Assembly (NCBI RefSeq): GCF_003096715.1
Contig: NZ_QEOL01000009.1
Span: 1-64,000 of the forward strand
Length of the DNA stretch: 64,000 bases
Direction of reading: 5' to 3'
Origin: Paraburkholderia silvatlantica
Lineage (GTDB): Bacteria; Pseudomonadota; Gammaproteobacteria; Burkholderiales; Burkholderiaceae
Under the pieces are notes generated by a model. The model made no database searches. It had not been told where the DNA came from and saw only the letters and a program-made list of their open reading frames with translations. A program made the translations under genes and the position numbers. This document shows positions 26,666 through 35,965 of the stretch, piece after piece. Numbering within the stretch: the first letter of the stretch is position 1; every line of letters begins with the position of its first letter.

Positions 26666-27316
26666 TCAGCTGACATCCATTGGAACGTAGTAATTCATAT
26701 AGCTGCCGTTCGCCGTGCAATATTGATGGTCGTAAGTATGCCCGGACGGGGGAACGTTATTTGTCCAGTTTGATTGTTCAATCGCATTTCTTTGAACCCG
26801 CACCGCACCGACGAATGCCTGATATTTTGCCGAATTGAAGGCCTGGCCTTTGCAATCCTTTTCGGCAAGGTGGTTGAGGGTCGACCCACTCATGAAGTGA
26901 TCTTCAAACAGCACGGCCTGGGCTTGAATGGGCCATGGGTCCACCGCCACACATTGACCGATGTTCCACCCGGACTTTCCCACAATCGCAAAGCTGTGGC
27001 CGGGCCCGGTCACCCACGCCACGCGGAACTGAGCCGGCAGTCGTTCTCTGCACATGACATACGCTATCGCTCCGAAGTGGTCGCAGTTTCCGGCGCCCGC
27101 CGTTACTGCGGCGAGAGCGGTGTGCCTCGGTTTTGCGTGGTTATAGAAGCTGTAGGCGAGCCCCGTGAGGACCCGATTTTCCCCAAGCGGGAACATCTGG
27201 TCGGCGGCCTGCTGATTGCCACTCCCAAAAGGCAGAAGCTGCTTTGCGGTTGCGATGATGTCATCGCCGGTATTGAGCAGCGTCATCTGGTCATCGGTTA
27301 CGGCCTTGCCTGGCAT
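26666..27316 (-). CDS. candidate T6SS effector with Cys-His-Asp (papain/transglutaminase-like) core
   Basis: A 216-residue protein at the distal end of the vgrG operon. It contains TAGAGNCDHFGAIAYVMC, then WVTGPGHSFAIVG, then CVAVDPWP. This spacing fits a catalytic Cys-His-Asp triad of the papain/transglutaminase-like fold found in polymorphic toxins and type III effectors of plant and animal pathogens. There is no signal peptide. GGAGG precedes the ATG at 27316. The order vgrG, ywqK, DUF4280, this gene is a typical effector module: VgrG spike, PAAR-like tip, cargo. It could be a protease, deamidase or acyltransferase; the target is unknown. Confidence 0.7.
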   Translation of the reverse strand: MPGKAVTDDQMTLLNTGDDIIATAKQLLPFGSGNQQAADQMFPLGENRVLTGLAYSFYNHAKPRHTALAAVTAGAGNCDHFGAIAYVMCRERLPAQFRVAWVTGPGHSFAIVGKSGWNIGQCVAVDPWPIQAQAVLFEDHFMSGSTLNHLAEKDCKGQAFNSAKYQAFVGAVRVQRNAIEQSNWTNNVPPSGHTYDHQYCTANGSYMNYYVPMDVS

Positions 27317-27402
27317 GATTAGCCTCCATTCGAGCTGGTCAGAAACATCGAGATTTCGCGTCGCGCAACGCGCCTCCCGCGCGGCACGTCGAAGAACGAT
27401 GC

Positions 27403-27798
27403 CTACGGAACAAGCGTAGACACCTGCCCCGGCTGCACCACCTTGATCACGCCGCCCCAAATGCAAACGAGGGTAGCCTGAGCATCCAGCGTCGGCATCG
27501 CACCCAGCGTCACGGTTGGCGCGCCGCCCGGAATCCACGGCGACGGTGTAGCCGGAACGCAGGGCATGGGCGTGAACACCCCCAGTGCCGCTGCGGTCGC
27601 GGCAATCACCGTTGGGTTCGCCGGGCTCTGGCACAGCGCGAACGGCGTGATATTGGCGATGGGAATCGAATCGGCAATCGTCGCAGCGGGCACACCGCTC
27701 ACGAGCACGCGATTGAGGGGTAGAACGTTCAGCGTGCCCGGCGCGCCGCCAAACGAGCATTGCAGCGTGGCGCCGGCGCAAACTTGCGGACTGGTCAT
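27403..27798 (-). CDS. DUF4280 PAAR-like spike-tip protein
   Basis: A 131-residue protein of the DUF4280/PAAR-like type: VCAGATLQCSFGGAPGTLNVLP at the start, repeated hydrophobic glycine/proline-rich beta segments, and CIWGGVIKVVQPGQV at the end. The family caps the VgrG trimer and connects to cargo effectors. No other PAAR gene is seen in the window, so it probably sharpens this T6SS spike. GGAGGG lies directly upstream of the ATG at 27798. It is 86 bp upstream of the effector gene and 33 bp downstream of the ywqK-like gene. Confidence 0.88.
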   Translation of the reverse strand: MTSPQVCAGATLQCSFGGAPGTLNVLPLNRVLVSGVPAATIADSIPIANITPFALCQSPANPTVIAATAAALGVFTPMPCVPATPSPWIPGGAPTVTLGAMPTLDAQATLVCIWGGVIKVVQPGQVSTLVP

Positions 27799-27831
27799 GG
27801 TGTCCCTCCTTATGCGTTGCCCGCGGCAGAA

Positions 27832-28377
27832 TCAGACCGAAGACGGATTAGCGAGCGATTGCCACCATTGCTTCCAGCGCGGCAGCGGCTTGCCGTCCGC
27901 CGCTATCGGGCGGCGATCGTCCGTATAGCGTTGCGCCGCTTCGAGCGGCTTGCCCGCGCTGAACGGTTGCCGCAGCGCCAGGCAGCCATTCGGATGGAAG
28001 CGCTGCAAGACACCATGCAGTTTGCCGTTGCGGTAGTGCGCTTCTTCGAGCAGCGTGCCGTCGGCCAGCCACGTGCGCGAAACGCCGTGCAGCACGCCGT
28101 GCGCGTAGTGCGTCTCGCGCTGGACCGTTCCATCGGGGAAGTAGAAGCGCGCCTTGTCGTCGAGCTTTCCGTTCGCATACTGCACCTGCGCCGAGGGGTT
28201 ACCCTCCGGATAGAAATAAGTGGCCGGGCCGCTGAGCGCGCCATTCGCGTAACGCATCGTCGCAACGGGGCGTCCTTCCGACTCGATGCGCACGGGGCCG
28301 TGCAGCGCGCCGCCCAGCGTCGCGCCCTCGATGCGCGTGTCGTCGCGTTGTATCGTGACAGGCTGAATCGTCTCCAT
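27832..28377 (-). CDS. YwqK-family MORN-like repeat protein of the T6SS effector module
   Basis: A 181-residue protein made of repeated beta-hairpins of the MORN-variant type: GPVRIESEGRPVATMRYANG, YFYPEGNPSAQVQYANGK, YFPDGTVQRETHYAHGV, TWLADGTLLEEAHYRNGKL. Proteins of this kind are annotated as YwqK antitoxins and often lie between vgrG and DUF4280 genes in T6SS loci. It may be the immunity protein for the terminal effector or an adaptor. It starts seven bases after the vgrG stop codon, so it is in the same transcript. Confidence 0.82.
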   Translation of the reverse strand: METIQPVTIQRDDTRIEGATLGGALHGPVRIESEGRPVATMRYANGALSGPATYFYPEGNPSAQVQYANGKLDDKARFYFPDGTVQRETHYAHGVLHGVSRTWLADGTLLEEAHYRNGKLHGVLQRFHPNGCLALRQPFSAGKPLEAAQRYTDDRRPIAADGKPLPRWKQWWQSLANPSSV

Positions 28378-28384
28378 GCTCGCC

Positions 28385-30373
28385 TCAGTTGATCTTCACA
28401 ATGCCGCCCTTGACCACCAGCATGCCGCCGCCGTCCACCGTTTGCTGTACGGCGCCCTTGTTCGTCACGCTTTGCGCTTCGTTCGAGAGCGTGCCGTCCG
28501 ACTTGTTGGTCAGCGACGTCCCGGCCTGATTGGTGAGCGACACACCGGCCTGATTCGTGAGCGATGCATCGCTCTTCGCTGTGAGGTTGCCCGTGCTTTG
28601 CAGCGTCAGCGTGCCGCTCACCTTGATGGTGAGGTTGCCGTCCACGGTGAGCGTCATGTTGCCCGTCACCGTCTGTTCGAGGTTGCCGCCCACCGTGCGC
28701 GTCTCGTTGCCGCCGGCTTTCACGATGCGTGCGCCTTTGATGTCGACAGTTTCGTCGCCCGTCTTGACCGTCGTGGTGCGGTTGCCCTGTTCGACCGTGA
28801 GCGTATCGTTGCCTTCCTTGATCGTATGCGCGCGGTCGTTCTTGATCGTGCTCGTTTCGTTGTGGTCTATGGTCCACGTGGCGTCGTTGATCACCCTGGC
28901 GTTCAGGTCCTTTTGCGCCTGCAGGAAGATTGCTTCGCTGTCCTGCTTGTCTTCGAAGCGGAGTTCGTTGAAGCCGTTGCCGCCTTTGGAGGTATTCGTC
29001 TTGATGCCGGACTGCGTCTGGTTGTCGGGCAGCGTATAGGGCGGCAGGTTCGCGCCGTTATACACGCTGCCCGTGATGAGCGGCCGGTCCGGGTCGCCGT
29101 CGATGAAGGTCACCACGACTTCGTCGCCCACGCGCGGCATGAACTGCATGCCAAAGCGCTTGCTCGCCCAGGGCTGCGCCACGCGAATCCAGCACGAACT
29201 CTGTTCGTCGTTCTGGCCGTCGCGGTCCCAGTGAAACTGGACCTTCACGCGGCCATACTGATCGGTCCACAATTCCTCGCCGCTCTTGCCGACTACCGTG
29301 GCGGTCTGCGTAGGCATGAAGGGGCGCGGCGTCGTGCGCGCGGGGCGCCAGGCCGTCGCAAACGGGAACGCTTCGAAGCGGTTGCGATAGTGGTTGTGAT
29401 CGGCTTCGTGAATCACGCTGCGCACGACCCATTCGACGTTGGCGTCGCTGGATTCGTGATCGGCCAGCGTAAAGCGGCAGCCTGGCGCGAGCGCGCGGCA
29501 ATCGCTTTCGCCAATGAGGGTCCGTGCGGGCGTACGCAGCGCGTCCACGCGGTGCTTGGAGAGCGTGGAGCCATCGCTGCTGGTGGCGTAGCGCCCCGGA
29601 TACTCGTAGACGCTGTGTCCGTTCGATGCCGCCTGTGCCTGCGAATAGAGTTGTGCGGCCGGCGTCTCCCACGCGTAGTCGGTGTGCGAGAAGAGACCGC
29701 TGGCCGTCTCTTCGACGACCTCGCAATGGACAATCTGCGTCGATTCGCGCGTGCCGGCCGTGCCGCCTGTGTAGTGCAGTGTCGCGTCGCCGGGCAGGGG
29801 CGTGAAGGCGTCGTTGCTGTCGGCGATGACGAGCGTATGGCTGCCCGTATCGTGGCGGAAGAAATAGAACCAGCCTTCCTCTTCACACAGGCGGCTCACG
29901 AACGCGAAGTCGGACTCGGCGTACTGCACGCACCATTCGCGTGCAGCGGCCGTGCCCGTGACGGAGAAGGAATAGTCCGTCAAGCCGTGCCCCCCGAATA
30001 CGGCCTGTATGATCTCCTGCGCGTTTTTGCCCTGAAATATGCGGTTGTTTCGCGAGAGCGTGAGCAGCCACAACCATGAACGCAGTTCCAGGGTGAAGTG
30101 GCTGGCGTCTATCGTCGAGGGCAACTGCGCGGCACGCGTGCAGACGGCGTCGATGAGGCGCGGCGACTCGCCCCACGCGAGCGAGAGCGTTGCATGGCTG
30201 CCCGTCATGCCCGAGGGCGCCGGCGGCGGCAATCCGCCGTGAGCGTGGAGCGTCAGCGTGGTGGGAGCGTCCAGCGCCTCGCGCGCATCGAAGCGGGCGG
30301 GAAAGAGCGTGCTGAACGCGCTGCCGGTGAGGCTGATGCGCGCATCGGTGTCGGCGGAAATGGGGCGGTTCAT
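28385..30373 (-). CDS. vgrG: T6SS spike protein VgrG (TssI)
   Basis: A 662-residue VgrG. The N-terminal gp27-like part (FTLELRSWLWLLTLSRNNRIF, ESDFAFVSRLCEEEGWFYF) is followed by the gp5 OB-fold (GRVKVQFHWDRDGQNDEQSS, FMPRVGDEVVVTFIDGDPDRP) and a C-terminal triple-stranded beta-helix needle. The end is unusually repetitive (LTNQAGVSLTNQAGTSLTNK). No extra enzymatic domain is present, so cargo is probably delivered through the DUF4280 tip. It lies downstream of tssH and upstream of the effector module, with a 47-bp gap to tssH. Confidence 0.95.
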   Translation of the reverse strand: MNRPISADTDARISLTGSAFSTLFPARFDAREALDAPTTLTLHAHGGLPPPAPSGMTGSHATLSLAWGESPRLIDAVCTRAAQLPSTIDASHFTLELRSWLWLLTLSRNNRIFQGKNAQEIIQAVFGGHGLTDYSFSVTGTAAAREWCVQYAESDFAFVSRLCEEEGWFYFFRHDTGSHTLVIADSNDAFTPLPGDATLHYTGGTAGTRESTQIVHCEVVEETASGLFSHTDYAWETPAAQLYSQAQAASNGHSVYEYPGRYATSSDGSTLSKHRVDALRTPARTLIGESDCRALAPGCRFTLADHESSDANVEWVVRSVIHEADHNHYRNRFEAFPFATAWRPARTTPRPFMPTQTATVVGKSGEELWTDQYGRVKVQFHWDRDGQNDEQSSCWIRVAQPWASKRFGMQFMPRVGDEVVVTFIDGDPDRPLITGSVYNGANLPPYTLPDNQTQSGIKTNTSKGGNGFNELRFEDKQDSEAIFLQAQKDLNARVINDATWTIDHNETSTIKNDRAHTIKEGNDTLTVEQGNRTTTVKTGDETVDIKGARIVKAGGNETRTVGGNLEQTVTGNMTLTVDGNLTIKVSGTLTLQSTGNLTAKSDASLTNQAGVSLTNQAGTSLTNKSDGTLSNEAQSVTNKGAVQQTVDGGGMLVVKGGIVKIN

Positions 30374-30420
30374 CGCGGGGATCGGGTTGAGTTAAACGGC
30401 CTGGCGAGGCCCGTGCATCG

Positions 30421-33069
30421 TCATTCGAGTGCCCACTGCGCGAGCGTGCCGACTAGTTCGTTCATGAGCACGTTGTCGATCTCGCGCGCACCGCCCGCGG
30501 CACGGCAGCGCGCGAGCACGGCGTCGATGATCCTGCTGTCGAAAGCGAACTGCTTGCCCGTGGCGTCGCGGTAGCGCATGCGTAGCTGCTCGAGCTTCTT
30601 TTCGATGATGGTGCGCAGCACCGCATCGTCGAGCGCGGCATAAGGCACGGCGGTCATGCGTGCGAGAAACGCCGGGCGAAACGCGTGCAGCAGTTCTTCG
30701 TGGAGCCGCCGCGCGAAGGCGTCGGTGGCAATCGTGGCGGCGGGCGTATTGAGCAACAGCTCGGCGCCGACATTGCTGGTGGCGAGGATCACCGTGTTGC
30801 GAAAATCCACCACGAGGCCGGTGCCGTCTTCCATCACGCCCTTGTCGAAGACGTTGTAGAACGCTTCGAGCACGTCGACATGTGCTTTTTCGATTTCGTC
30901 GAGCAGCACGACGCTATATGGGCGCCTGCGCACGGCCTCGGTGAGCTGGCCGCCGCTCGCATAGCCCACGTAGCCCGGCGGCGCGCCGCGCAGCTGCGAG
31001 ACGGCGTGCGCTTCCTGATACGCGGCGAGGTCGATCACGATGAGATTGCGCTCGCCGCCGTAGAGCGCATCCGCAAGCGCGTAGGCCGTCTCGGTCTTGC
31101 CCACGCCCGTCGGCCCCACGAGCAGGAACACGCCTACCGGGCGCAGCGGGTCGGCAAGTCCCGCGCGCCACGCCTGGATGCGCATGGCGATGCGCTCGAG
31201 CGCCGCGTCTTGCCCCACGATGCGCTGCGCGAGACGGCCCTTGAGCGTACGCACGGCGTGGGCTTCGTCGGCGAGCATCTTGCCCACCGGAATGCCGGTC
31301 CAGCTCGCGATCACGGCGGCGATGGCTTTCGAGTCCACGCAAACCGGGACCATGGGGTCGTCGTCGCGAATCGCTTCGAGCCCGCTTTCGAGGCGCGCCA
31401 GTTCGGCGGCGAGGTCTTCGCGCGGGTCGGCCGCCTCGTTGGTCTCGCTCGCGTCTGTGCTGTCTGGCGGTTCCTGCTGGCCGTCGCTGTCGCGAAGCGC
31501 TGTGTCGAGGGCGGTCAGGCGCGCGCGTACCGCGAGAATCTCGCGCACGGCAGCGGCCTCGTCACGCCAGCGTGCTTCCAGCGTCTCGACGAGCGCGGCG
31601 TTGTGCGCATGTTCGGCTTCGAGCGCGGCGAGGCGCTGCGTGTGGTTCGCGCCGAGCACCGTTTCCGTGCGCAGGCGCAGCAGTTCGTCGTCGAGCGCGC
31701 GCTGCCGGTGCCTGGCCGCTTCCAGTTGCGGCGGCGTGTCGTGCTGCGCGAGCGCCACGCGCGCGCACGCGGTGTCGAGCACGGCGATCGCCTTGTCGGG
31801 CAACTGGCGCGCGGAGATGTACCGGTGCGAGAGTTTCACCGCATCGACGATGGCGGCGTCGAGGATCGTCACGTTGTGATGCGCCTCGAACTTTTGCGCC
31901 AGCGCGCGCAGCATGGCGATGGCCGTGGGCTCGTCGGGCGCTTCGATCTGCACGAGCTGGAAGCGCCGCGCGAGCGCGGGGTCGCGTTCGAAGTACTTTT
32001 TGTATTCGAGCCATGTCGTGGCGGCGATCGTGCGCAGTTCGCCGCGCGCAAGGGCGGGCTTGAGCAGGTTCGCGGCGTCGCTGCCGCCTTCCGTGCCGCC
32101 CGCGCCGATCATCGTATGGGCCTCGTCGATGAAGAGCACCACGGGCCGGGGCGAGTGCCGCGCCTCGTCGATCACCGCGCGCAGGCGGCGCTCGAACTCG
32201 CCTTTCAGGCCCGCGCCCGCCTGCAGCAACGCGAGGTCGAGCATGCGCAGCGAGACCTCGGCAAGCGGCGGCGGCACGTCGCCGGCCGCGATGCGCAGCG
32301 CGAGTCCTTCGACCACGGCTGTTTTGCCCACACCTGGCGCGCCAACGAGCAAGGGGTTGTTCTGCCGCCGCCGCAACAGGATGTCGAGCATCTGGCGGAT
32401 CTCCGCATTGCGTCCGATGATCGGGTCGATGCGGCCGGCCCGCGCTTCGGCGGTGAGGTCGAGCGTGTATTGGTCGAGCACGGCGGCCGACGGAGCGGCG
32501 GGCGCCAGGGCACCGGTCAGCGCGGGCATGCTCGCGTCGTCGTTCATGGCCGCTTCGAGCGGGGCGCCCGGCGGTGTCGACGCGAGCGGCGCCGCCGCTT
32601 CGATGGGCGCGAGCCAGACGGCGAAGTTGGCGCGCAGCGCGGCGCTCGCCACGCGCTGCAGCGTGGGTGCCGCATGCACGGCGCGCGCGCGCAGTGCGTC
32701 GTTTTCCAGCAGGGCGATGAGCAGCGTCGCCGCGAGCACGCGCGGCTGCTGGAGCACGACGGTGGACTGCACGAGCGCGTCCTGGAGCCACACGAGCAGG
32801 TCGGGCGAGAACGACGGCATGCCCGTGTTGCCGCGCTTGAAGCGTGCGATAGCGATGCGGATCTCGGCGCCGAGCGCGGCGCGGTCCACGCCGAAGTGCG
32901 GCAGCACGCACGCTAAATCGCCGCCCTCGGGTTCGGCGAGCGCGAGCAGCCAGTGCTCGATCTCGACCACGAAATGCGTTTCGCGCAGGCACTGCTGCGC
33001 GGCGCGTTCGAGGGCTTCGCGCGGTTCGCGCTCGAGGCGCGCGACGAGCGTCTTGAGATCGAGCGTCAC
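30421..33069 (-). CDS. tssH: T6SS sheath-recycling ATPase ClpV (TssH)
   Basis: An 882-residue AAA+ protein. An N-terminal Clp-N domain is followed by the first ATPase module with Walker A GAPGVGKTAVVEG and a Walker B FIDEAHTMIG, a long coiled middle domain, and a second module with GPTGVGKTETAYAL and VLLDEIEKAH. It disassembles contracted TssB/TssC sheaths. The GTG at 33069 overlaps the tssG stop in GTGA, the usual coupling for this pair, so it is preferred over the much longer frame to 33834. Confidence 0.94.
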   Translation of the reverse strand: MTLDLKTLVARLEREPREALERAAQQCLRETHFVVEIEHWLLALAEPEGGDLACVLPHFGVDRAALGAEIRIAIARFKRGNTGMPSFSPDLLVWLQDALVQSTVVLQQPRVLAATLLIALLENDALRARAVHAAPTLQRVASAALRANFAVWLAPIEAAAPLASTPPGAPLEAAMNDDASMPALTGALAPAAPSAAVLDQYTLDLTAEARAGRIDPIIGRNAEIRQMLDILLRRRQNNPLLVGAPGVGKTAVVEGLALRIAAGDVPPPLAEVSLRMLDLALLQAGAGLKGEFERRLRAVIDEARHSPRPVVLFIDEAHTMIGAGGTEGGSDAANLLKPALARGELRTIAATTWLEYKKYFERDPALARRFQLVQIEAPDEPTAIAMLRALAQKFEAHHNVTILDAAIVDAVKLSHRYISARQLPDKAIAVLDTACARVALAQHDTPPQLEAARHRQRALDDELLRLRTETVLGANHTQRLAALEAEHAHNAALVETLEARWRDEAAAVREILAVRARLTALDTALRDSDGQQEPPDSTDASETNEAADPREDLAAELARLESGLEAIRDDDPMVPVCVDSKAIAAVIASWTGIPVGKMLADEAHAVRTLKGRLAQRIVGQDAALERIAMRIQAWRAGLADPLRPVGVFLLVGPTGVGKTETAYALADALYGGERNLIVIDLAAYQEAHAVSQLRGAPPGYVGYASGGQLTEAVRRRPYSVVLLDEIEKAHVDVLEAFYNVFDKGVMEDGTGLVVDFRNTVILATSNVGAELLLNTPAATIATDAFARRLHEELLHAFRPAFLARMTAVPYAALDDAVLRTIIEKKLEQLRMRYRDATGKQFAFDSRIIDAVLARCRAAGGAREIDNVLMNELVGTLAQWALE

Positions 33070-34214
33070 GGCCCGGTACGCCCCTGAATGTCGTCGGGCG
33101 CGAGGCACGTGAGGCGCGCGGGCGCCGATTCGGCCGCGCCGGCCCAGGCGGTCCAGCCTAGCCTCAGCGGCGCATGCCGCGAGAGGCGTGCACGCGGCAG
33201 TTCGCCCGCGCCGAGCTGCAGTTCGAGATGCACCCTGAGTTCGGCGCCGAACCACTCGGCGGCGAGCGTTTGCAGCGCTTCGTGGGCGGGCGCGCCAGGC
33301 AGGAAGGCTTCGTACTGTTCGCGCCTGAGCGGCCCGAGGCGCACGCGGATGCCCTGGTGTTCGTCCCAGATCCTCGTGCCCGCGACGGCATCCTGGCCGA
33401 GCCGCCGGTTGCGCCCGCCGGAGCCGATCGCCGTGCGGCTCGCCGGGGGCAGCGTGCGCCAGCCGCCCGCGAACGGCGTGGAGCGCACGTGGACGCGGAA
33501 ATGATGGAGCACCATGACGTCGAAACCCGCGAGCGAACGCCGGCGGTTCGCGAAGAGGCCTGTGCGCGCCAGTACGGCGCGTATATCGAGCGGCTCCGGC
33601 GGTGCTGCCGCTTCCCGCGCCGCCCGCTCGTGCCAGGCGAGCGAACTCAGCGAGGCGTTGCCAGTCAGCGCGCGCAGCACGACGTCGGCCGAGCGCTGCG
33701 CGGTGGCGGGCAGCGGCTCGGCGCTGCGGTACTTGCGCTGGGCACGATAGAGCAGTGCCAGCAGCCGATGCTGGAAGATATCGAGAAACGCCGCCGCCGA
33801 GCGGTCCTTGCGGCGCAGACGGTCCTGCAGCCATTCTTGCCAGGCACCGGGCAGCGGGCCGTTCGGGCCGCCCAGCGCGAACGCGTTGACCTGGAGCTGG
33901 GGCGGTCCCGCATGTGCGGATGGTGCGGATGGTGCGGATGGTGCGGATGGTTCCTCGCCAGCCTCAGGCGCAAACGCGAGCGAGCGCGGCAAGCCGCGCC
34001 GCAATGGCCCGAGCGCGCTCGCCGGAAACGCGGGAGAAAGATTGCCGCTCAACGCGAGCGCTTCCTGGCTTGGGTCGAGCCCGGTGCCGAGCGGCTGCGC
34101 ATGCGGCTGCAACAACTCGAGCAGGCGCACGGCCTGGGTGAATTCGAACGCGTGCGGTTCGTCGAACAGCCGCTGCGTCAGAGAACGAGGGGGCTGCCCA
34201 TCGTCGGCCGCCAT
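33066..34214 (-). CDS. tssG: T6SS baseplate protein TssG
   Basis: A 382-residue baseplate component (ImpH/VasB family) that forms the wedge complex with TssE, TssF and TssK. Landmarks are FEFTQAVRLLELL near the start and QHRLLALLYRAQRKYR with LGPLRREQYEAFLPG later. The ATG at 34214 overlaps the tssF end by 37 bp. The gene carries an in-frame 9-bp tandem repeat encoding SAP units at about residue 89-100 (33,914-33,949). Confidence 0.92.
   Translation of the reverse strand: MAADDGQPPRSLTQRLFDEPHAFEFTQAVRLLELLQPHAQPLGTGLDPSQEALALSGNLSPAFPASALGPLRRGLPRSLAFAPEAGEEPSAPSAPSAPSAHAGPPQLQVNAFALGGPNGPLPGAWQEWLQDRLRRKDRSAAAFLDIFQHRLLALLYRAQRKYRSAEPLPATAQRSADVVLRALTGNASLSSLAWHERAAREAAAPPEPLDIRAVLARTGLFANRRRSLAGFDVMVLHHFRVHVRSTPFAGGWRTLPPASRTAIGSGGRNRRLGQDAVAGTRIWDEHQGIRVRLGPLRREQYEAFLPGAPAHEALQTLAAEWFGAELRVHLELQLGAGELPRARLSRHAPLRLGWTAWAGAAESAPARLTCLAPDDIQGRTGP
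33914..33949. repeat. four perfect copies of a 9-bp tandem repeat inside tssG
   Basis: The unit GTGCGGATG occurs four times without change. On the coding strand it adds Pro-Ser-Ala units in a linker, so gain or loss of copies would keep the frame and only alter linker length. Confidence 0.9.
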
Positions 34215-35965
34215 GTGCGGATCTCCCGACCGTCGCGCACGAGCGAGGTCTGTACGAAACGGTTGACGCTCGCATAGAGCGAGAAGAATTGCGCAAGCAC
34301 GCCGGAAAAGAGCACGGTGCTCGCGCCCACGAAACTCGCTTCGTCGAGTTCGATCCGCACGCCGAGTCCATTGCGCCAGCCGCGCCAGCGGTCCGCCCCG
34401 ACATGCGCGACGAGCGGTTCGCTCGACACCGCTGCGAGTCCCGCGATCTGGCGCTGCGAGGGGGCATGTGCGCCGAGATTGTGGAGCATGAGCATTTCGC
34501 GCAACGACGGTAGCGCCTGCGGCCCTTCCACGATCGACGTGTGATTGAGCACGAGTTGCGAGACGAGGCGCCAGCGCGACGTGCCGTCGAGCGCGGCCAC
34601 GATCTGCGGCGTGGGCCGATGCGCAATGCGCACGCTTGCCACCGGGCCCGGCACTTCGAACGATAGCGCGGCGCCCGGTGCGAGCCGGTGGGCCAGATGA
34701 CGGTTGGTGCACAAGAGGTCCGCAGTGAGCGTGCGCGCCGCGGGCGCGGCGGGATTGAAGCGCGTATCGACGAACGTGAGCATGATGTCGCTGCCGGGAC
34801 GCGACGCATGCAGCCCGCTCACGCGCCGCGCGTGCCAGTACACAGCCGAATCCGCGCCGTGCATCGAGCCGTACCAGGGCGGCACGTCCGTCACCGTGCG
34901 GCCCGCCACGGCGCGCACGTTGCGCACGGCGTAGATCTCCGTGCCCGATTCACGATGCGCGTCGGGACTCACGCGCATTTCGCGCGCCGTGCCGTCGGGC
35001 CGCAACGGTTCGGAGGTGCGCGCGAACAAATTGAGTGCGGGAGCGCAGCCAAGCTGGATATCGTCCCTATGCAACGTGAAGCGTCCGCGCGGAGCCGCCG
35101 TGAAGCCGATCACGAGATCGAGGCTGTCGAGCGCATCGGCAGGCGGTTTGAACGGCAGATCGAAGAACGCGAACTTTTCGGGAAATGCAAAGTACTCGAC
35201 CAGCAGACGGCAGGCCGGATGCGCGCCGTCTTCGAGCGGCAGGAGCGCGTCCTGCTCGTCGAAGCCAACCGGGGAGGGCAGTCCGCGTTGCGCGTGCAGC
35301 GTACCCTCGGGCATCTGCAGCCAGGCGGCGGCGCTGTGCGCGCCGAGCAGATCGTAGAGCGCGGCGGAGGTGACGGGCGACCCCGCGAGGCGCACACGCA
35401 AGCGCTCGACCGGCAGCGCGCCCAGCTTGTGCGGCCCGCTGCCCTGCAGCGTGAGCCGCAGCGCAGCTTGCAGCGACGCATTGCCGGTGAGCGCCTGGGC
35501 TTCCTCGGCGTCGAGCAGCTGGGCTGCGGCGAGGGTGATCGGCCAGAGCGTGACGTCGCTGCTGGTGCGCCAGTGGATAGTCGCGCCGCTCGCGTCCACG
35601 TGCATGAGGGGCGTGTCGCGCGGCACGCGATACCCCGCCGCGATGCTGCCTTGCGTGGGGTCCGGCTCGAACTGCACGATCGTCATGGAGGGCACGGGCC
35701 GCGACGCGTAGGGATAGAACTGTTCGAGCAGGCCGTCCGTGAGCGTGGTGTATTCGTCGTCGAGCGTGCGCTGGATGCGGGCGGTCAGCACCGCGAAGCT
35801 TTCGATCAGCCGCTCGACGTTCGGATCGGCGCTCTCGCCGGGGCCGAGTTCGAGCCGGCGGGCGATCTTCGGATAGCGCTGCGCAAAGCCTTCGCTCGCG
35901 CGGCGCAGATAAGTCAGCTCGCGCTGGTAGTAGTCGAGCAATTGCGCATCAAGCGAGTCGTTCAT
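34178..35965 (-). CDS. tssF: T6SS baseplate protein TssF
   Basis: A 595-residue TssF (ImpG/VasA family). The start MNDSLDAQLLDYYQRELTYL and the AQRYPKIARRLELGPGESADPNVERLIESFA stretch (around residues 28-58) are diagnostic. It pairs with TssG in the baseplate wedge. It overlaps tssE by 17 bp and tssG by 37 bp, showing tight coupling within the operon. Length is normal. Confidence 0.95.
   Translation of the reverse strand: MNDSLDAQLLDYYQRELTYLRRASEGFAQRYPKIARRLELGPGESADPNVERLIESFAVLTARIQRTLDDEYTTLTDGLLEQFYPYASRPVPSMTIVQFEPDPTQGSIAAGYRVPRDTPLMHVDASGATIHWRTSSDVTLWPITLAAAQLLDAEEAQALTGNASLQAALRLTLQGSGPHKLGALPVERLRVRLAGSPVTSAALYDLLGAHSAAAWLQMPEGTLHAQRGLPSPVGFDEQDALLPLEDGAHPACRLLVEYFAFPEKFAFFDLPFKPPADALDSLDLVIGFTAAPRGRFTLHRDDIQLGCAPALNLFARTSEPLRPDGTAREMRVSPDAHRESGTEIYAVRNVRAVAGRTVTDVPPWYGSMHGADSAVYWHARRVSGLHASRPGSDIMLTFVDTRFNPAAPAARTLTADLLCTNRHLAHRLAPGAALSFEVPGPVASVRIAHRPTPQIVAALDGTSRWRLVSQLVLNHTSIVEGPQALPSLREMLMLHNLGAHAPSQRQIAGLAAVSSEPLVAHVGADRWRGWRNGLGVRIELDEASFVGASTVLFSGVLAQFFSLYASVNRFVQTSLVRDGREIRTWRPTMGSPLVL

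Noticed and set aside
30685..32916. A 743-codon plus-strand frame across tssH
   Set aside because: It lies wholly antisense to a well-supported ClpV gene and shows no domain pattern.
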